Source of the DNA: Azorinus chamasolen
Taxonomy: Eukaryota; Mollusca; Bivalvia; Cardiida; Solecurtidae
Direction: 5' to 3'
Length of the DNA: 64,000 nucleotides
Assembly: GCA_963576725.1 (NCBI GenBank)
Contig: OY755242.1
Coordinates: 3,939,093 to 4,003,092 of the forward strand
Both the position numbers and the translations under genes were made by a program. Below, piece by piece: positions 21,265 to 33,229 of this stretch (positions are counted from its first letter, which is position 1; each line of letters begins with the position of its first letter). The notes below the pieces were generated by a model. It was given only the letters and a program-made list of their open reading frames with translations, searched no databases and was not told where the DNA came from.

Positions 21265-21543
21265 CAACATAAACTTTGTCTTTTAGGATGGGAATGGAAT
21301 ACGTCGTGTGAGATTGGGCACCGCCCTAAAACCGGGTTACTCCCCCATCCCAGCGAAATTAGTCACCGACTGTTCCAAGGCGGTACTTCCATCTTCCCCC
21401 TATTGTTTGTTTGTTATGTCCGTATATCTCTTTGTATCTTTTATATACATGTACATTTGCTGTTTGTCGTTGTGGTGCTACTTGGGCGGTTGTGTGTATT
21501 GTATGCGGTTTTTACTGCATGACTCATATATGTACTTTTAGTA
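21265..21543 (+). mobile_element. Naiad subfamily-2 3' end placed upstream of copy D (pseudo-LTR)
   Basis: Plus-strand subfamily-2 3' end with the CCGACTGTTCCAAGGCGG hairpin, a disrupted GGGC...GCCC loop, and the terminal CATGACTCATATATGTACTTTTAG. The coding part of copy D begins directly after it. A 3' end in front of a 5'-truncated body is the pseudo-LTR arrangement known for Penelope-like elements. Confidence 0.65.
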
Positions 21544-21814
21544 ACTTTTGATATTGTTAACAAGCGCATTTATTTCTATAGATCAAATGAGCACCTTCTT
21601 CCACCTAAACCTAGAATTTGTTGAGACATCTTAAAAAGCGTTAACAGGATTTGCATTCAAAATACGTCTTCGTTCCTGCTGATAAGGCATCGAATAATGT
21701 CATTATTATTTGACGAATACATTATGTCGACGTCTTGAAACAAAGTCATACTGACAAAAAGACCATCGTTTCAGACCATGTAAAAAGTGTGATATTAAAA
21801 CTGGAACTATCACT

Positions 21815-22630
21815 AAAGGTGATTGATACCCCACCCACCACCACGTCAAAAGATCCAAATTGACCTCAATACAAAAGGCAAATAGCTCAATAATCCTTTC
21901 ATCCACACTTGTGGAAAGATTATTTTTAAAGTCCAGTCAAGGAATGACTCACGTCAAAATTATATCACACACATCTACTGAATGCATATGCAAAATTTGA
22001 TATTCAGTGGTGAAGAAATGTAAAAGTAGTACTTGAGAAGTTATGCTCTGGACAGAAAAATACTAAAGAGAAGTAACAAAGGGGATTAAATCACTCAACA
22101 ATGAAGTTAGTGTTACAGTCCTTGTTGAATACACATCTTCTTATTACCATATCCATATACACAGTTTCATAGTTGTACCTACAATACTTGCGAAGTTATG
22201 CTCCAGACAAAATTGCTTCTGAAAAGTAACAAAGGGGAAAAGCTCCCTTAAAATGAATTTAGAGTTACAACCTTTGTTGACTGAACAGCCTCTCACCACC
22301 CTCATAATGTGTACCAAGTTTAAGGACAATATCAGAAACAGGTTTCAAGAAAATGGCATGTCCAAAACATATGTCCAAATTAAGAGACAAAATATGAAGT
22401 TAAAAAGGGGGTACAATTCTGTCAAATTATGTGCAAGAGTTATGACACATGGAGAACACTGTCCCCACAAAACACTTATACTATGTATTAAGTTTAAAAG
22501 TGGTATCATAAATAGTTTTCAAGAAAAAAGCAAATGTCCCGGAAAAACACGAGTGACGGACGCCCGACGGACGCCCGATGGACGGACGGACGAGGTGATT
22601 CCTATATACCCCCACCACAGGCGTTGAGGT
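21815..22630. repeat. Diverged tandem repeat ending in GACGGACGGACG
   Basis: Repeated GAAGTTATGCTC...GAAAAGTAACAAAGGGGA and GTACCAAGTTTAAGGACAATATC blocks (about 140-bp period), ending in a GACGGACG run and CCCCCACCACAGGCGTTGAGG. It is a common bivalve interspersed repeat type, inserted in Naiad copy D. Confidence 0.55.
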
Positions 22631-23013
22631 ATAATGACACAAAATAAACTTCCTACAGTGTATTGGTTACTGTATCTATATAACGAAACATATAAAGCGC
22701 GTTTCATTGCAAATTCTAGCTCTTGTACAACTACTAAGTTGTCTATACTTTTAACTTCTTGTTTAACTAAGATAAAAGAACACGTAAAATTATATTGTGG
22801 TAATACTTATGAGAATTCTGGAATAAATCTGTTCTGGTCTATTAGAACTCTTCAGAAGTCATAAACAAACCTAAGAACAAAAGGTTTCTTGCATCCACTG
22901 TAATCACATACGATTTTTCTACTTTATACACAACCCTTCCTCGAGATTTATTTAAGGATAAACTTACTAACTTTATCCAGAAAGTATTTGCCCGAGAAAA
23001 ACATCATTTCCGG

Positions 23014-23988
23014 CATGTAATGCTGATAAGATTTTCAAAATTCTATTATCGAAAATTCCCCGCTCATTAGTAAATATAACTGCAATTTACGGACGTTACT
23101 GCAACAAAGTATTTCTCATCCAGATTTCTATGGTGATGTTATCTACAAACTTAGGAAAATTGGTGGTCATATCCATTTTTACGATTTGTTTATTAAACGC
23201 ATTAAACGTTTAGGAAGAAAGGTTATGACCATATTATATTGCAACACACTGCATGTTTGGTTATCGGACCCTTTACGATCGGTCGCTACGCTTTCCTCTT
23301 TGCTAGCACGATGACAGGCCGAGGGTAGTACTCTATGATGGTATACTCTTAAACCCAGAAATGGGATGAGCTTACCAGAGTCATGTTTTACCTTTTCTCA
23401 GTCGTGCCCTTAACGTCTTCCATGCAATTGCCCTGTCTTCAGCAAAGTCATTGAGTACATATTTGACGGACTTGCACAGTTCTTATGCTGTGTTTTACAT
23501 TTTGTACTGTGATTACTGTCTTCTATATTGTGGGGACGTCCGGCGGGGATACCTTTATTTACAATATTTGTTTAGCTAGGGTGACTTTGAAATAAGTGTG
23601 AGGTTAGGACGTCCGTAAACCGGTTTAAACCCCCAGTGGTGATTTTGCTACTGAACATGCCAAGGCGGTTCTCTCTTTGTCACCCTGACTTTTGTTTGTC
23701 TTGATTCCTTGTGTTGTGTTCATGTTTGTCTCTGGTGCTTGTGTATTTGGTGTTTTCTGTGTTCATCTCGTGTGTTTGTGTGTGCTTGGTTGTGTGAGTG
23801 TGTGACATGATGTCTATCGATGTGTTGGTGGTGACTGCGTCTTGTATGTGACTTTCTACTATGTGTGTGTATGAGTATAAATTGCTATACCAATTGCTTT
23901 CTGTAGGTGTTTTGGTGATGGTGGCGTTTCGTGTGTAGTTTTTCCTTCCTGCTTGACTTTATTACTTTTTCATGTAATGCTGATAAAG
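23014..23988. mobile_element. Naiad copy E inserted in copy D, with target-site duplication
   Basis: Copy E (23,031-23,970) is a 5'-truncated subfamily-1 element: RT C-terminus (FYYRK...ISKYNCNLRTLL; HTACLVIG), SECIS, GGACGTCC palindrome (23,607-23,614) and 3' end TTTATTACTTTTT. CATGTAATGCTGATAAG precedes it (23,014-23,030) and CATGTAATGCTGATAAAG follows it (23,971-23,988). This is a target-site duplication of about 16-17 bp, and joining across it restores copy D. Confidence 0.8.
23325..23391 (+). promoter_or_regulatory. SECIS element of Naiad copy E
   Basis: GTAGTAC, TCT, ATGA (23,335-23,338), TGGTATACTCTT, AAA, CCCA-GAAA-TGGG (a strong apical stem with a GAAA loop), ATGAGCTTACCA, GA (23,378-23,379), GTCAT, GTTTTAC. 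Core residues are intact. The apical stem sequence differs wholly from copy C (CTT/AGG), yet still pairs. Confidence 0.8.
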
Positions 23989-24759
23989 CTTTCTTTACAG
24001 ACGAGCCGATGAAATATTACGCCACTTGGTCATGCTTTGAAGTTTGTGGATCACAAACCTTTCTTCTGGATAACATATTTGTACGTTATGGGAATGCAAT
24101 ATACGTCAGGAGACTAGAATTCCTATAGGTACAAATTGTACACCACTGGTCGCCGATTTGTTTTTGTACTGCTATGAGAGATTTCATATTCAGTTTGAAC
24201 CCACAATCACAAGAAGATATGAAAGCTTTCAATGATACTGCTTGATATTTGGATGATATTTTCAATTTAGATAACCCTTTGATTCCTACCATTGACCCAA
24301 AAGAACTCAAATTGAAAAAGCTAACTCTTCCGATACCTGTGCGGCTTGTCTAGTTCTAGACTTTGAAATTGACAATGGAATAATTTCTAAAATTTATGAC
24401 AAAAGAGACGCTTTTGATTTTAATATTGTAAGTTTCCCTCACCTTGATGGAGATGTTCCAGTGCCCCATCTTACGGGGTTTATATTAAACAAATCGATAT
24501 TTCGTAATAAGCCTATCCAATTTGTCAATGAATTCTCTTCGCGTGTGTTAAATTTTACACCATATTCTGCACTGTCGAGCAGACAACTAAAAGTAGGTGT
24601 GCCAATTAAGGAATGTTCCACATTCAGGACCGTCACCTTATAATACGTTACCTACACATTTACATGACACAAAGATGTTGGGGCTGTCTAAACATGAATG
24701 TATTGAAAATGTTTTTAAATTATGTATGCAAATGCATTTTATACCAGATCTGGCTGATT

Positions 24760-26315
24760 TTGACCGATAACCGCAGTGTAGTGACTCCTGTAAACGGATA
24801 ATATAATACTTATTAGATATTATCAGGAAATAGATACGTAAATCAGAATTGAAATTGCAGTTTCCGTAAACATTGTAATGGGTGTGAGAACCACAGAGTA
24901 ATCAAATTGGTTCGGATTAATTTGGCAAGGTCAGGTTATATAACTGATGCCCATTTTATTGCATCACTAAACCTGCAACTACAATAAGTACTTGCAGCGT
25001 TTGTTTTCTACCGTAGAATGCTCAATATCAGAAGTCAACAGAAATATCAAGTACAAGTACCAAATTGAAGACGGTTACCAAATTGTTACCACTTTGTTTT
25101 AGTTTCTAGTGTTTTATTTCAACCCATCTATAAATATATATAATGTTAAGATTATACATGGCGTTTCATTAAATTTAAATCATGCATACTATAGAAGAAA
25201 GTATATAATGTCTATATTGTTATTTTAGTTTAGCATTGTATAAAAGGGAAAGTAAATTTAGACAAATGTGTCTCTATGTACAAACGCATTATTCTACATA
25301 CACATGTTAATGTAATATGTGTGAGGGGCTGGTGGCCTGTATCATCAAAGAGTATTATGATATTACATGTATAACTGAAATAAATAAATGAAACAAAAGT
25401 CAAGGTCACAGTTAATGTTACCGTATGATAATGTTATATGTTATAATAATTGACGTATAAACCCTTTACTCAATAGACAAGCCTTTGAACGCCATTACAA
25501 ACAGATTGGACCCATATAGATTGAAAACTATAGATATGCTCATACTGCCTCTGTTATAGTCAAACTTCATGTGTTCTTGTGCTATTATAAATTCATATCC
25601 ACGATGTAATTATTTCTAACATACATATCCATAAGGTTATAAGATAAAGAAATGTACGAAAGCTTTTTCCTCTCACAATGATGATAACGTTTTATGACAC
25701 ATTATATATATATAATGTAAATATATATATTTAGTCCTGTTTCATTAACACAAATCACACAAAAAGTTGTTTTGTACCTAAGGCCTATGCTGCTCGTGCC
25801 TATCGCCGAGTAAATTTAATAATTCGCCAATTTATTCAATCCGGTTTGTCTATTTAGCAAATGTCTTTTTAAGCAATGTTTCTAACATCATGCATATAAT
25901 ACGCATGAAATCTGGTACTTGAACATTTATGACAGAATGTTTTCTCATACCTGTAAATGATATTCGACAGTACTATTAGGATAATGTGGCATATCACTTC
26001 AGGTTGGTAGGTGAATGTTTACCATTAATAACTTGTTCTTTCATAAATTGTTTTTGAGTTTTCTGCAAATATTAAACATTAAATAATATAAAGAAAATGG
26101 TTTGTGTTTAGTATAATACTCAAAATTTCGTCCTAACTACAGTCATAAATCCTTGCCAATTATATGGTACAAACGAGTCATATGTTTAGAATGTTCATGT
26201 CGATATCCTCATATATATGGTAATTTAAGTTAACCTGCTTCAACGATGTTGACGTTTAAAATTGATACTTTTACCATAACCGCTGTGACAGGGAAACGTC
26301 TGCAATACTATATTA
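24760..26315. other. AT-rich intronic DNA, no gene
   Basis: 24,640-25,110 matches 55,130-55,510 of unit B. The rest has (AT)n runs near 25,705-25,735 and no coding or structural signal that I recognise. Confidence 0.5.
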
Positions 26316-27119
26316 AAATAGTTTACACTAAATGTGTTCACTGTTATTTCAGTTCAATATTAAAATAGTTTACACTAAATGTGTTCACTGTTATTTAAGT
26401 TCAATATTAAATATGGAAAAATAGTCAAACAGGGAGAGTCACACACGAAATGACACCGCACCAAACACCATCTAACAAGAAACGGTAAAGCCACAAGACA
26501 AAACATAACAGGACGCATATCAAGACGAAACACATTAAACATTAAGCATATTAAACAACAAAATTGACCGTAGGCTGAAAGCAGGAGTGCCGCCTTGGAA
26601 CGGCCAGCAGCCAAAAACAATAAAAAAGGGCTACTGGGGGCTTAAACCTGGTTTACGGGTACCCAACCTCGTCCTTATCCCACTTTCACCAAAGTCAAAA
26701 TGTAAATAAAATTCCCCCTCCAGACAACACCACAACATGCATAACGATGTCTGCCAAAATGAAAATGATTTGAAAATAAACGTTAGAGGTAAACAAGCGA
26801 CGTCATCATGTAAATGACGTCATAATTTAAAAGTACGGGGAAACTATTTGAAACACTTCTACACCGACATTTAATAAAAGATAAATCGCAAGAAGATACA
26901 ATCACTAGTGGATATTAAGCATGCACAACTGTTTTGTTTGAAAAAGAATAAACTTGACATCGTAAACATGTACTCGATGACTATTCAGGTCAGAGCAGCT
27001 GTGGAGTAGTCATTTGGGGTACGACAGAAAATAGTTTACACTAAATGTGTTCACTGTTACTTTATTTAAGTTCAATATTAAAATGGTTTACATTAAATGT
27101 GTTCAGTGTTATTTAAATT
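26315..27119. repeat. 55-bp tandem repeat split by a Naiad subfamily-3 3' end
   Basis: Units of TTCAATATTAAAATAGTTTACACTAAATGTGTTCACTGTTATTT occur at 26,315-26,410 and again at 27,025-27,118. Between them lies a minus-strand subfamily-3 3'UTR (26,402-26,720) with palindrome GGGTACCC (26,657-26,664), plus about 300 bp of unique sequence. Insertion into tandem repeats fits the known Naiad preference. Confidence 0.65.
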
Positions 27120-27263
27120 CTGAAAGGGGGTGATCCCCGAGAGCAAAAATTGCAACACAAAAAGAGAAAATTGCAGACTCGGTTTTATTGAGTCTGTTCA
27201 TGAACAGTAATTGAAAGTGCAACACTGCTCACGCCCCCTAGCACCGGCTTAAGCGGTATTCAG
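27120..27263 (+). mobile_element. Compact MITE of the CTGAA...TTCAG family
   Basis: 144 bp bounded by CTGAA and TTCAG, with internal stems GGGGGTGATCCCC, GACTCGG...TGAGTC, the palindrome CTGTTCATGAACAG and CACGCCCCCTAGCACCGG. Related copies: 10,996-11,255, 33,680-33,780 (minus), 40,335-40,416 (minus), 50,222-50,335 and a nested cluster at 58,750-59,325. Confidence 0.7.
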
Positions 27264-27599
27264 TTCAATCAGATTTTGCCAAGTATTAGGGATGTAAATG
27301 TTTGTTTGTTCACAGGGTTGTACTACTTGTAGTATTAATGAAATGTCAAGTATTAGGGACACAGATGGGCAATCAATTTAAAATGTGTCTTGTAATATTA
27401 ACTGTGGAGAGCGGAATGTACTATATGCAATTAAATGCATTAAATTCGATAGGAGGATAATGCGTAAATGGATGACGTCATTTGATGACGTTATGACATT
27501 TTAAATAACAACCCAATGCCACCATGATAGTGTTCTCCTTGATTTTATGGCTGAATGCATGTAACAAACATGTGACGTGCATTTAGACATGATAATCTT

Positions 27600-29060
27600 T
27601 GAACACGGCCCTTTAGTGGTCGAAATATCAGATCAGAGCAACTCAAGTATTTATGTATTATATTAAGTCCCTATTTTGAATTTTATCTTCATTGGGGATT
27701 TGTTAAAAACAAATATTTTATAATTATAGTAATAAGATGGTATTTATATACCTATTGCACTCTATACAACGTTGCATAATGTAATCATCGGAAACCAATA
27801 TAAAATTTGCATTTCTTATCAGACACAATCGTTCTTAAAATAAATATAGTATTGGACAACAATGAGTAAGATTATTAGGTATCTAGGGGAAATTATATTG
27901 TCTTTTGAATTTCATATGCTTTGCCTATTTAATATAGTCTGTCATTTGCATATATATAATCGGACAGAGTTATTAAAGAAATAGCTTATAACCATTATTA
28001 AAAAGGTTGATTTAGTATAACATATACAACGGTAATGCATTTGATTGTCATGTAGAATTAATTTATAATTAAGGTCTGTAATCACTGCACCTTATCTGAC
28101 ACACCAGATGGAGCTCAGCAAAGCATAATTAATGTTTGAATGATATTTTCACAATTATGCATATAAAAGCTGGAAACATGGTTCATGTTATGAGCAAATT
28201 ACCATTGCATAAATGACTGAATATTAATGTTGGCCTTTGTATTCAAAGTATGCTAACTCGTCCATTAGGACGTATCGTTTGTGTCCCCGTATTTCATGCA
28301 GAGACATATAGTGTTGCACCTACACACCTTTTACATGCTTATTGTACAAACCGTTTGTACTCAATCCCCCCCCTTGTTTTAAACGTTCACATATTTATCA
28401 ACGTTGGTGTGGAAATATGCATAAAAATCTAGCTATGAAATAAAAACAATTCTAGCTGTGATCATGTTTTACAGACTTTTTAATGTTTTGCTTGGTAAGT
28501 TGTAATACAACATACTGTATGAACAGCTACTTGATAGGTTTTATAAGGATGATCAAAATGCTTGTGTAGCTGTGCATAAAACAAGGAATTGTAACTGTGG
28601 TAATTTGTTTGAACGGGTTGTGACGCTTTATTCTCACAAGACAGAGTTACACACCCAGGCTAACTGAAACTGCGAACTGGAGACACCAATGTCATATGCA
28701 CAAGCTTCTAGTTTTAAACTGCATCGCAGCCCTTAATACATTTGGAAAACCCTTAGTGTGTAACGTTTGTCTGTGCAGCTGGAAGAAAGTGTTCATAGTA
28801 CCATAGTTACCATGGTTCGAGCATCAAATGTCTGGATACTTTTAATAAAACTGATACATGCCTTTCATCTTAAGCTTTAAAGATTGTGATGATTCAGTGA
28901 GTTTTGTAAAGAGCAAATATAATACAAAACAGGTTGTTGGTCTTATAAAACTCATTTTAAAGGTCACATATAATAAGGATGTATATACTGAACGTAGAAC
29001 ATGTAAATGTAGGTGTAAATATCATAGTGACAGGGTGGCCATTTGAGAAAAGAATTATTG
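27600..29060. repeat. Intron block shared with unit B
   Basis: Colinear with 56,040-57,900 (for example GCATATATATAATCGGAC, GACGCTTTATTCTCACAAGAC, TGTAAATGTAGGTGTAAAT). Short ORFs at 28,250 and 28,858 are not preserved in the sister copy, so they are not treated as genes. Confidence 0.65.
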
Positions 29061-29119
29061 TCGTAGTTACGCTTCAATATCTTAAAAGTACAAAATTGTA
29101 CTTTCATACTTAAGTTCAT

Positions 29120-29365
29120 ATTACCCACAGTCGCCCAAACAGCACTGTGACAAAAATAACAGACAGTCTACACATCTATCGAGCGACCAAAAGAGACACA
29201 CAAAGACAATGCATAACAAACAAAATTTAGGGGGAGGATGGAAGAAACTCCTTGGAACGGTCTCTGACAAGTGTCACATTGGGGGCATAAAATGGTTTTG
29301 GGCAGCCCAAATTTAAGCTTATTCTATTCCTAAAGGACAAACGGGGTAGATAAACTTATTTCCAG
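29120..29365 (-). mobile_element. Decayed Naiad subfamily-2 3'UTR
   Basis: Minus strand, with the ACCGTTCCAAGG hairpin remnant and GGGCAGCCC where sister copies have GGGCGCCC. No coding portion. Confidence 0.6.
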
Positions 29366-29894
29366 TTTGATTGTGCGTGACCCAAGGTCTATACGTGATG
29401 AAGAGAAGCTAGATTGCTGGGTCTTCTACCAAACTCGCTTTTGCATTGTCGAATACACTAAGTCGAGTGGTAGTAGTATTGTACTGCCAGTTACGGAAGA
29501 CTGAATTTTAATACACTTGGACCTGTATCTGAAACAAATGTTTTAATTTCTTGCTCAGATATTGATGGCAAGAACCCTCCTAAATAGAGAGAATATATCT
29601 TGATCTGACTTACGGGGACTTGTCATAATGGTTTCAAGATCTCCGTTTGAGATCGAAGCCCGGTGAAATTTATTTTCAGGCTTATTCTTCCTCATAAGTG
29701 TCTCTGTAATGAAACATTTCACCGAATTCGATGTGGCAAGTTTGACCGATAAACGATCACCGTAGCGTGTTTACCCTACGTTTTACTGCACACTTCGCAT
29801 CAAAAGGAAAGTCGTGACTTGCTTTCACCGATTCGAAAAGACGACACTTTATGCAATCTAGTTATATTTCATCAGAGTGATAATCCGACAGGAC

Positions 29895-30028
29895 TTATTA
29901 GTTACGTAGTCAAGTAGTAACCTGGTACGAGATGATACCTGGTTAGTAAATGTTATAATCCGCGTACTAACCAGGTATCATCCCGTACCCGGTCACTACC
30001 CGGTCACTACATGACTATGTAACGAATT
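29895..30028. repeat. Foldback repeat with arms of about 54-64 bp
   Basis: Left arm 29,895-29,948 and right arm 29,965-30,028 are inverted copies around a 16-nt spacer (core GATGATACCTGGTTAGTA / TACTAACCAGGTATCATC). The right arm contains a tandem duplication CCCGGTCACTA. No ORF. Probably a foldback MITE. Confidence 0.7.
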
Positions 30029-30029
30029 T

Positions 30030-31025
30030 ACCCCACCGATGCCCAGTCTATTTTCTATCAGTGCTCATACGTGTTGCTTCTTTTTCTAAGTCTCGTCCGC
30101 GTCCAAGGAAGCCAAGCGTTTCGCCATATTTGTAAACAAACTAACAATAACTCTTACTGTAACTGCACCGTGTCAATTCGGCCTGACATCGATTCAGCAC
30201 AGTCCAATTGAGCTAACCAAAGTTATAACGGAAATCAAATCTAATACAAAAATCCGCTATGTATTTAACTTTTAAATGAAATTTAATTTACTAAGTAACC
30301 ATTTGCTGACAAAAACACCGTGCAGCCATTACCTGAAATTAGGGTTCTACGCTGGCAGAGGAAGAAACCAAGCTACTGACTGTGTATTGGATTTCTACTG
30401 ACTGTATAGTGCATTTCTAGTGATCGTGTATTACTCTTCGATCACATAATATAATTCAACCAATCAAACACATGGAATTCACCAAAACTTATCAGAAGTG
30501 GGGTAATGGTTGATACATATATCTGCTTGTAACCGCCAGACTATATGTAGCATACATCTAGATGAGTAGTATCCACCATATCGTCAGCCGTAATCAAAGT
30601 ACTGGAATGATTTTTGTGGTCGATATAGTCCGGGACATTTGTATTTTACCGGGTTGCAGATATATTTGCGGGACAGAAGACGTTGAACAAACAGACACAT
30701 TTTGAGAGGTTTGCAATGTCCGTTTATCACTGCTGACCGGCATCTTCACCTTCGTGATTCCATTTAAGCACACTGGCTCGTGTTCACAATAAGAAAGTTC
30801 ACGCACTACACTGTCAGCCATTGAACCATTAATTCTAATTGTTGACATTTGTTGGAATGTTAGTAGATAATCATATGACTTGTTTGTTCTATATATGATT
30901 TATATATGGACAACAATAATGTTATGGTGCTAGACCTATTTACCTTCCTAACCTTCTCACATGTCCATAGATATATCAAGGTCACATATAATCCAGTCAT
31001 GGCATCATTAATGGTCAGTACCATG
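30030..31025. other. No gene recognised
   Basis: An 84-residue minus-strand ORF (30,848-30,594) has no recognisable motif. Nothing else is visible. Confidence 0.4.
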
Positions 31026-31029
31026 GATT

Positions 31030-31325
31030 AGTCGGAGAGGGAATACGTTTATTTACACTGTTTGTCTTTTAGGGTGGGGATGGAATAAGTGTGTGTGAGG
31101 TTGGGCGCCCATAAACCGGTTTAACCCCCCAGTGACTTTTGTCACTGACCGTTCCAAGGCGGTGCATCCATCTTCCCCCTATTGTGTGTTTGTTTTGTCT
31201 TCTTTGTGCGTCTCATGTTGTTTTTATAGTTATGTACATTTGCTGTTTCCTTGTGTTGCTGTTCGGGCGACTATTTGTTCTGTATGTGGTGTTTCCTGCA
31301 TGACTCATTTTTGTACTTTTAGAAC
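31030..31325 (+). mobile_element. Naiad subfamily-2 3'UTR copy, well preserved
   Basis: Contains the GGTT-GGGCGCCC-ATAAACC stem-loop (31,099-31,117), the perfect CAGTGAC/GTCACTG hairpin (31,130-31,147), ACCGTTCCAAGGCGGT (31,147-31,162) and the end CATGACTCATTTTTGTACTTTTAG. It has no coding part or SECIS because of 5' truncation. Confidence 0.75.
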
Positions 31326-31589
31326 TCCATCTCACAATCCGCCAGGTTCCAAGGCGCTTATTGTACAACATATACGATATAAAGGCATAAAAAGCGCCAA
31401 AACAGAGAATTACAGTCAAACATGGGAATCAATATGCTTTTCACAAAAACATACAAGTTCACGTCCAGGAATCACTCAGCGTATTAGAATTCACAGACAT
31501 TATATCAGTAAATAAGTGTTCTTCCTTTTACGGCCACTTCCATGAAATTTATCACCAAAAGATAGTTCGTTTCCAATAACTTACAAAAC

Positions 31590-31990
31590 ATCTTTGTCGA
31601 ACGACAAGATAATCCGCGCATGTCCGAACAGCATTATGACAAAAAGAACAGTCAATGCACATACCTTTCGAACGCACATAATGAGACGCACACAGACCTA
31701 ACAAATAACATTTAGGGGGAAGATGGAAGTACCACCTTTGAACGGGCTCTGACAAGTGTCACTGGGGGGTTAAAATAGGTTAGTGGCACCTAAAATCACA
31801 CGTATTCTATTCCCACCCTAACGGACAAACAGTGTAAATTGTAGAGAATAATAAAGAGTACTGTAAGGACCCGACGTCATCCTTTCGTTTCCGAATTTCA
31901 GAGGGCGTCTTCGTAGAATACTATGACTTTCCTGTCGGCGTAGTGTGATTGCCAATTGTAAAAGGGTTGGTAACCAGACAAGCCTATTGC
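31590..31990 (-). mobile_element. Naiad subfamily-2 3' end, decayed
   Basis: Minus-strand RT C-terminus (CLVTNPFTIGNHTT-like), then a SECIS remnant in which ATGA is ACGA and the 3' GA is GG. The apical stem has changed to TTC/GAA but still pairs. The palindrome region is degraded (GTGGCACC). Confidence 0.65.
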
Positions 31991-32289
31991 AAACGACATC
32001 CAAATTATTACCATTGGTCAATATGTATATCATTAACACCTCTAGGGAACCATGCCATAATTTTTATAAAAAAAAACAACCTTTGTTTAGACGTTATGCA
32101 ATAACTTAAGCTTTATGACCCCCTATGACCCCCTAACAGTCCCCCCCCCCCATCCCCATCTACCTTTAGTTTGATGTTAGACTATCAAAGCAATATATCG
32201 AAAAACAGTGACACGGAATTCTCACTGCGACAATGTTGTTTTTGATATACTGAAGGTCGCAAAATATTTCTAGAATCTGTGTAGACCAG

Positions 32290-33200
32290 TCATCAACTAA
32301 TACATAGTAGAAGAGGTTTTATCAATGTACATAATGAAACATCATGTTTTGTCTAAAGGTATACTTAGAGCACAATTTGGGGCAGTTTTTAACTAGATAT
32401 TAAACGTTCGAACTTGCTCGCAAAGGAACTATTTACCCTCTTACAACTGCCAAGCGATATTTGATACACCAAAGAAGGCAGTCCTACATAGATATGATTT
32501 AGAGTAAAGGTAGCTGCTGCAGTGTATATTATCAAATGCTTATTTTATCCAATGGTTCAATATATACGACAAAATTTCAGTGAAAGAAACACTTAAGTTT
32601 GTGCAAAACATGTTATATTAATATACCTTGTTAAAAGCTTCATTTGGATATGTAAGTTAGTATAAATCTTATCCACGTATGTACATGTATACTCTAAATG
32701 GTGATATAGAGACACGCTCGGTTTGACGATAACCGCACGCAAGCACGCACACACACATGCACAAACACACACCCCACACATACAGTGGAAACATTTCATC
32801 AATGTAACTTGCTTTTCATATATTCCTGATATGGATCCTTACATTCCTATTGTGAATGACTTACATTCAATTTCAATTTTATCTGTTGCAGTGATTTTAG
32901 TAGTGTTTTATAAGTTAAAAGTTTGAAGTGGTTGCGCGTAGCTTCTAAGAGTAGGGATCTTCATTTCATAATGCCGTCCGTTACCTTGACATTGCACTGA
33001 AATGAAATGTCTACAAATAATCGAAAACATTGCACTGTATCTATATATAATGCTGACGCAACTAGAACTGTAAGCCAAAGGCTAACGAATACCCCCACCT
33101 GTCTGCTTGTCAGAACACCTATCATCAATCTGAACATATGTACATACAGAAACGTGAAGAGATTTATAAACAATACATGCCCTAACCTAATTTATGTAAT
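32290..33200. repeat. Intron block shared with unit B
   Basis: Colinear with 60,830-61,530 (for example CAAGCGATATTTG, TCTAAATGGTG, GTTTGACGATA, GGTTGCKCGTAGCTTCT). No coding signal. A CA-rich run lies at 32,740-32,780. Confidence 0.6.
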
Positions 33201-33229
33201 GAAAATGAAGAATAATTCAGAGAAATAAG

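Larger units (their letters stand above)
21544..24489 (+). pseudogene. Naiad copy D: RT domain, heavily interrupted
   Basis: Starts TFDIVNKRIYFYRSNEHLLPPKPR, then VPADKASNNVIII-TGA-RIHYVDVLKQ (TGA at 21,711-21,713), is broken by a GACGGACG-type repeat (about 21,815-22,630), resumes with YKARFIANSSSCTTTKLSILLTSCLTKIKEHVK (about 22,690-22,790), ISTYDFSTLYTTL-like sequence (22,905), then is split by Naiad copy E (23,031-23,970). It continues with CNADKAFFTDEPMKYYATW, FLLDNIFVRYGN, a degraded TNCTPLVADLFLYCYER, ARYLDDIFNLDNP-like blocks and PHLDGDVP, ending near 24,489. It shares the recoded TGA with A, B and F. Dead. Confidence 0.75.

Noticed and set aside
28250..28432. ORF with a sister at 57,076-57,321
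   Set aside because: The sister copies do not keep the same frame or start, so the similarity reflects duplicated intron DNA.
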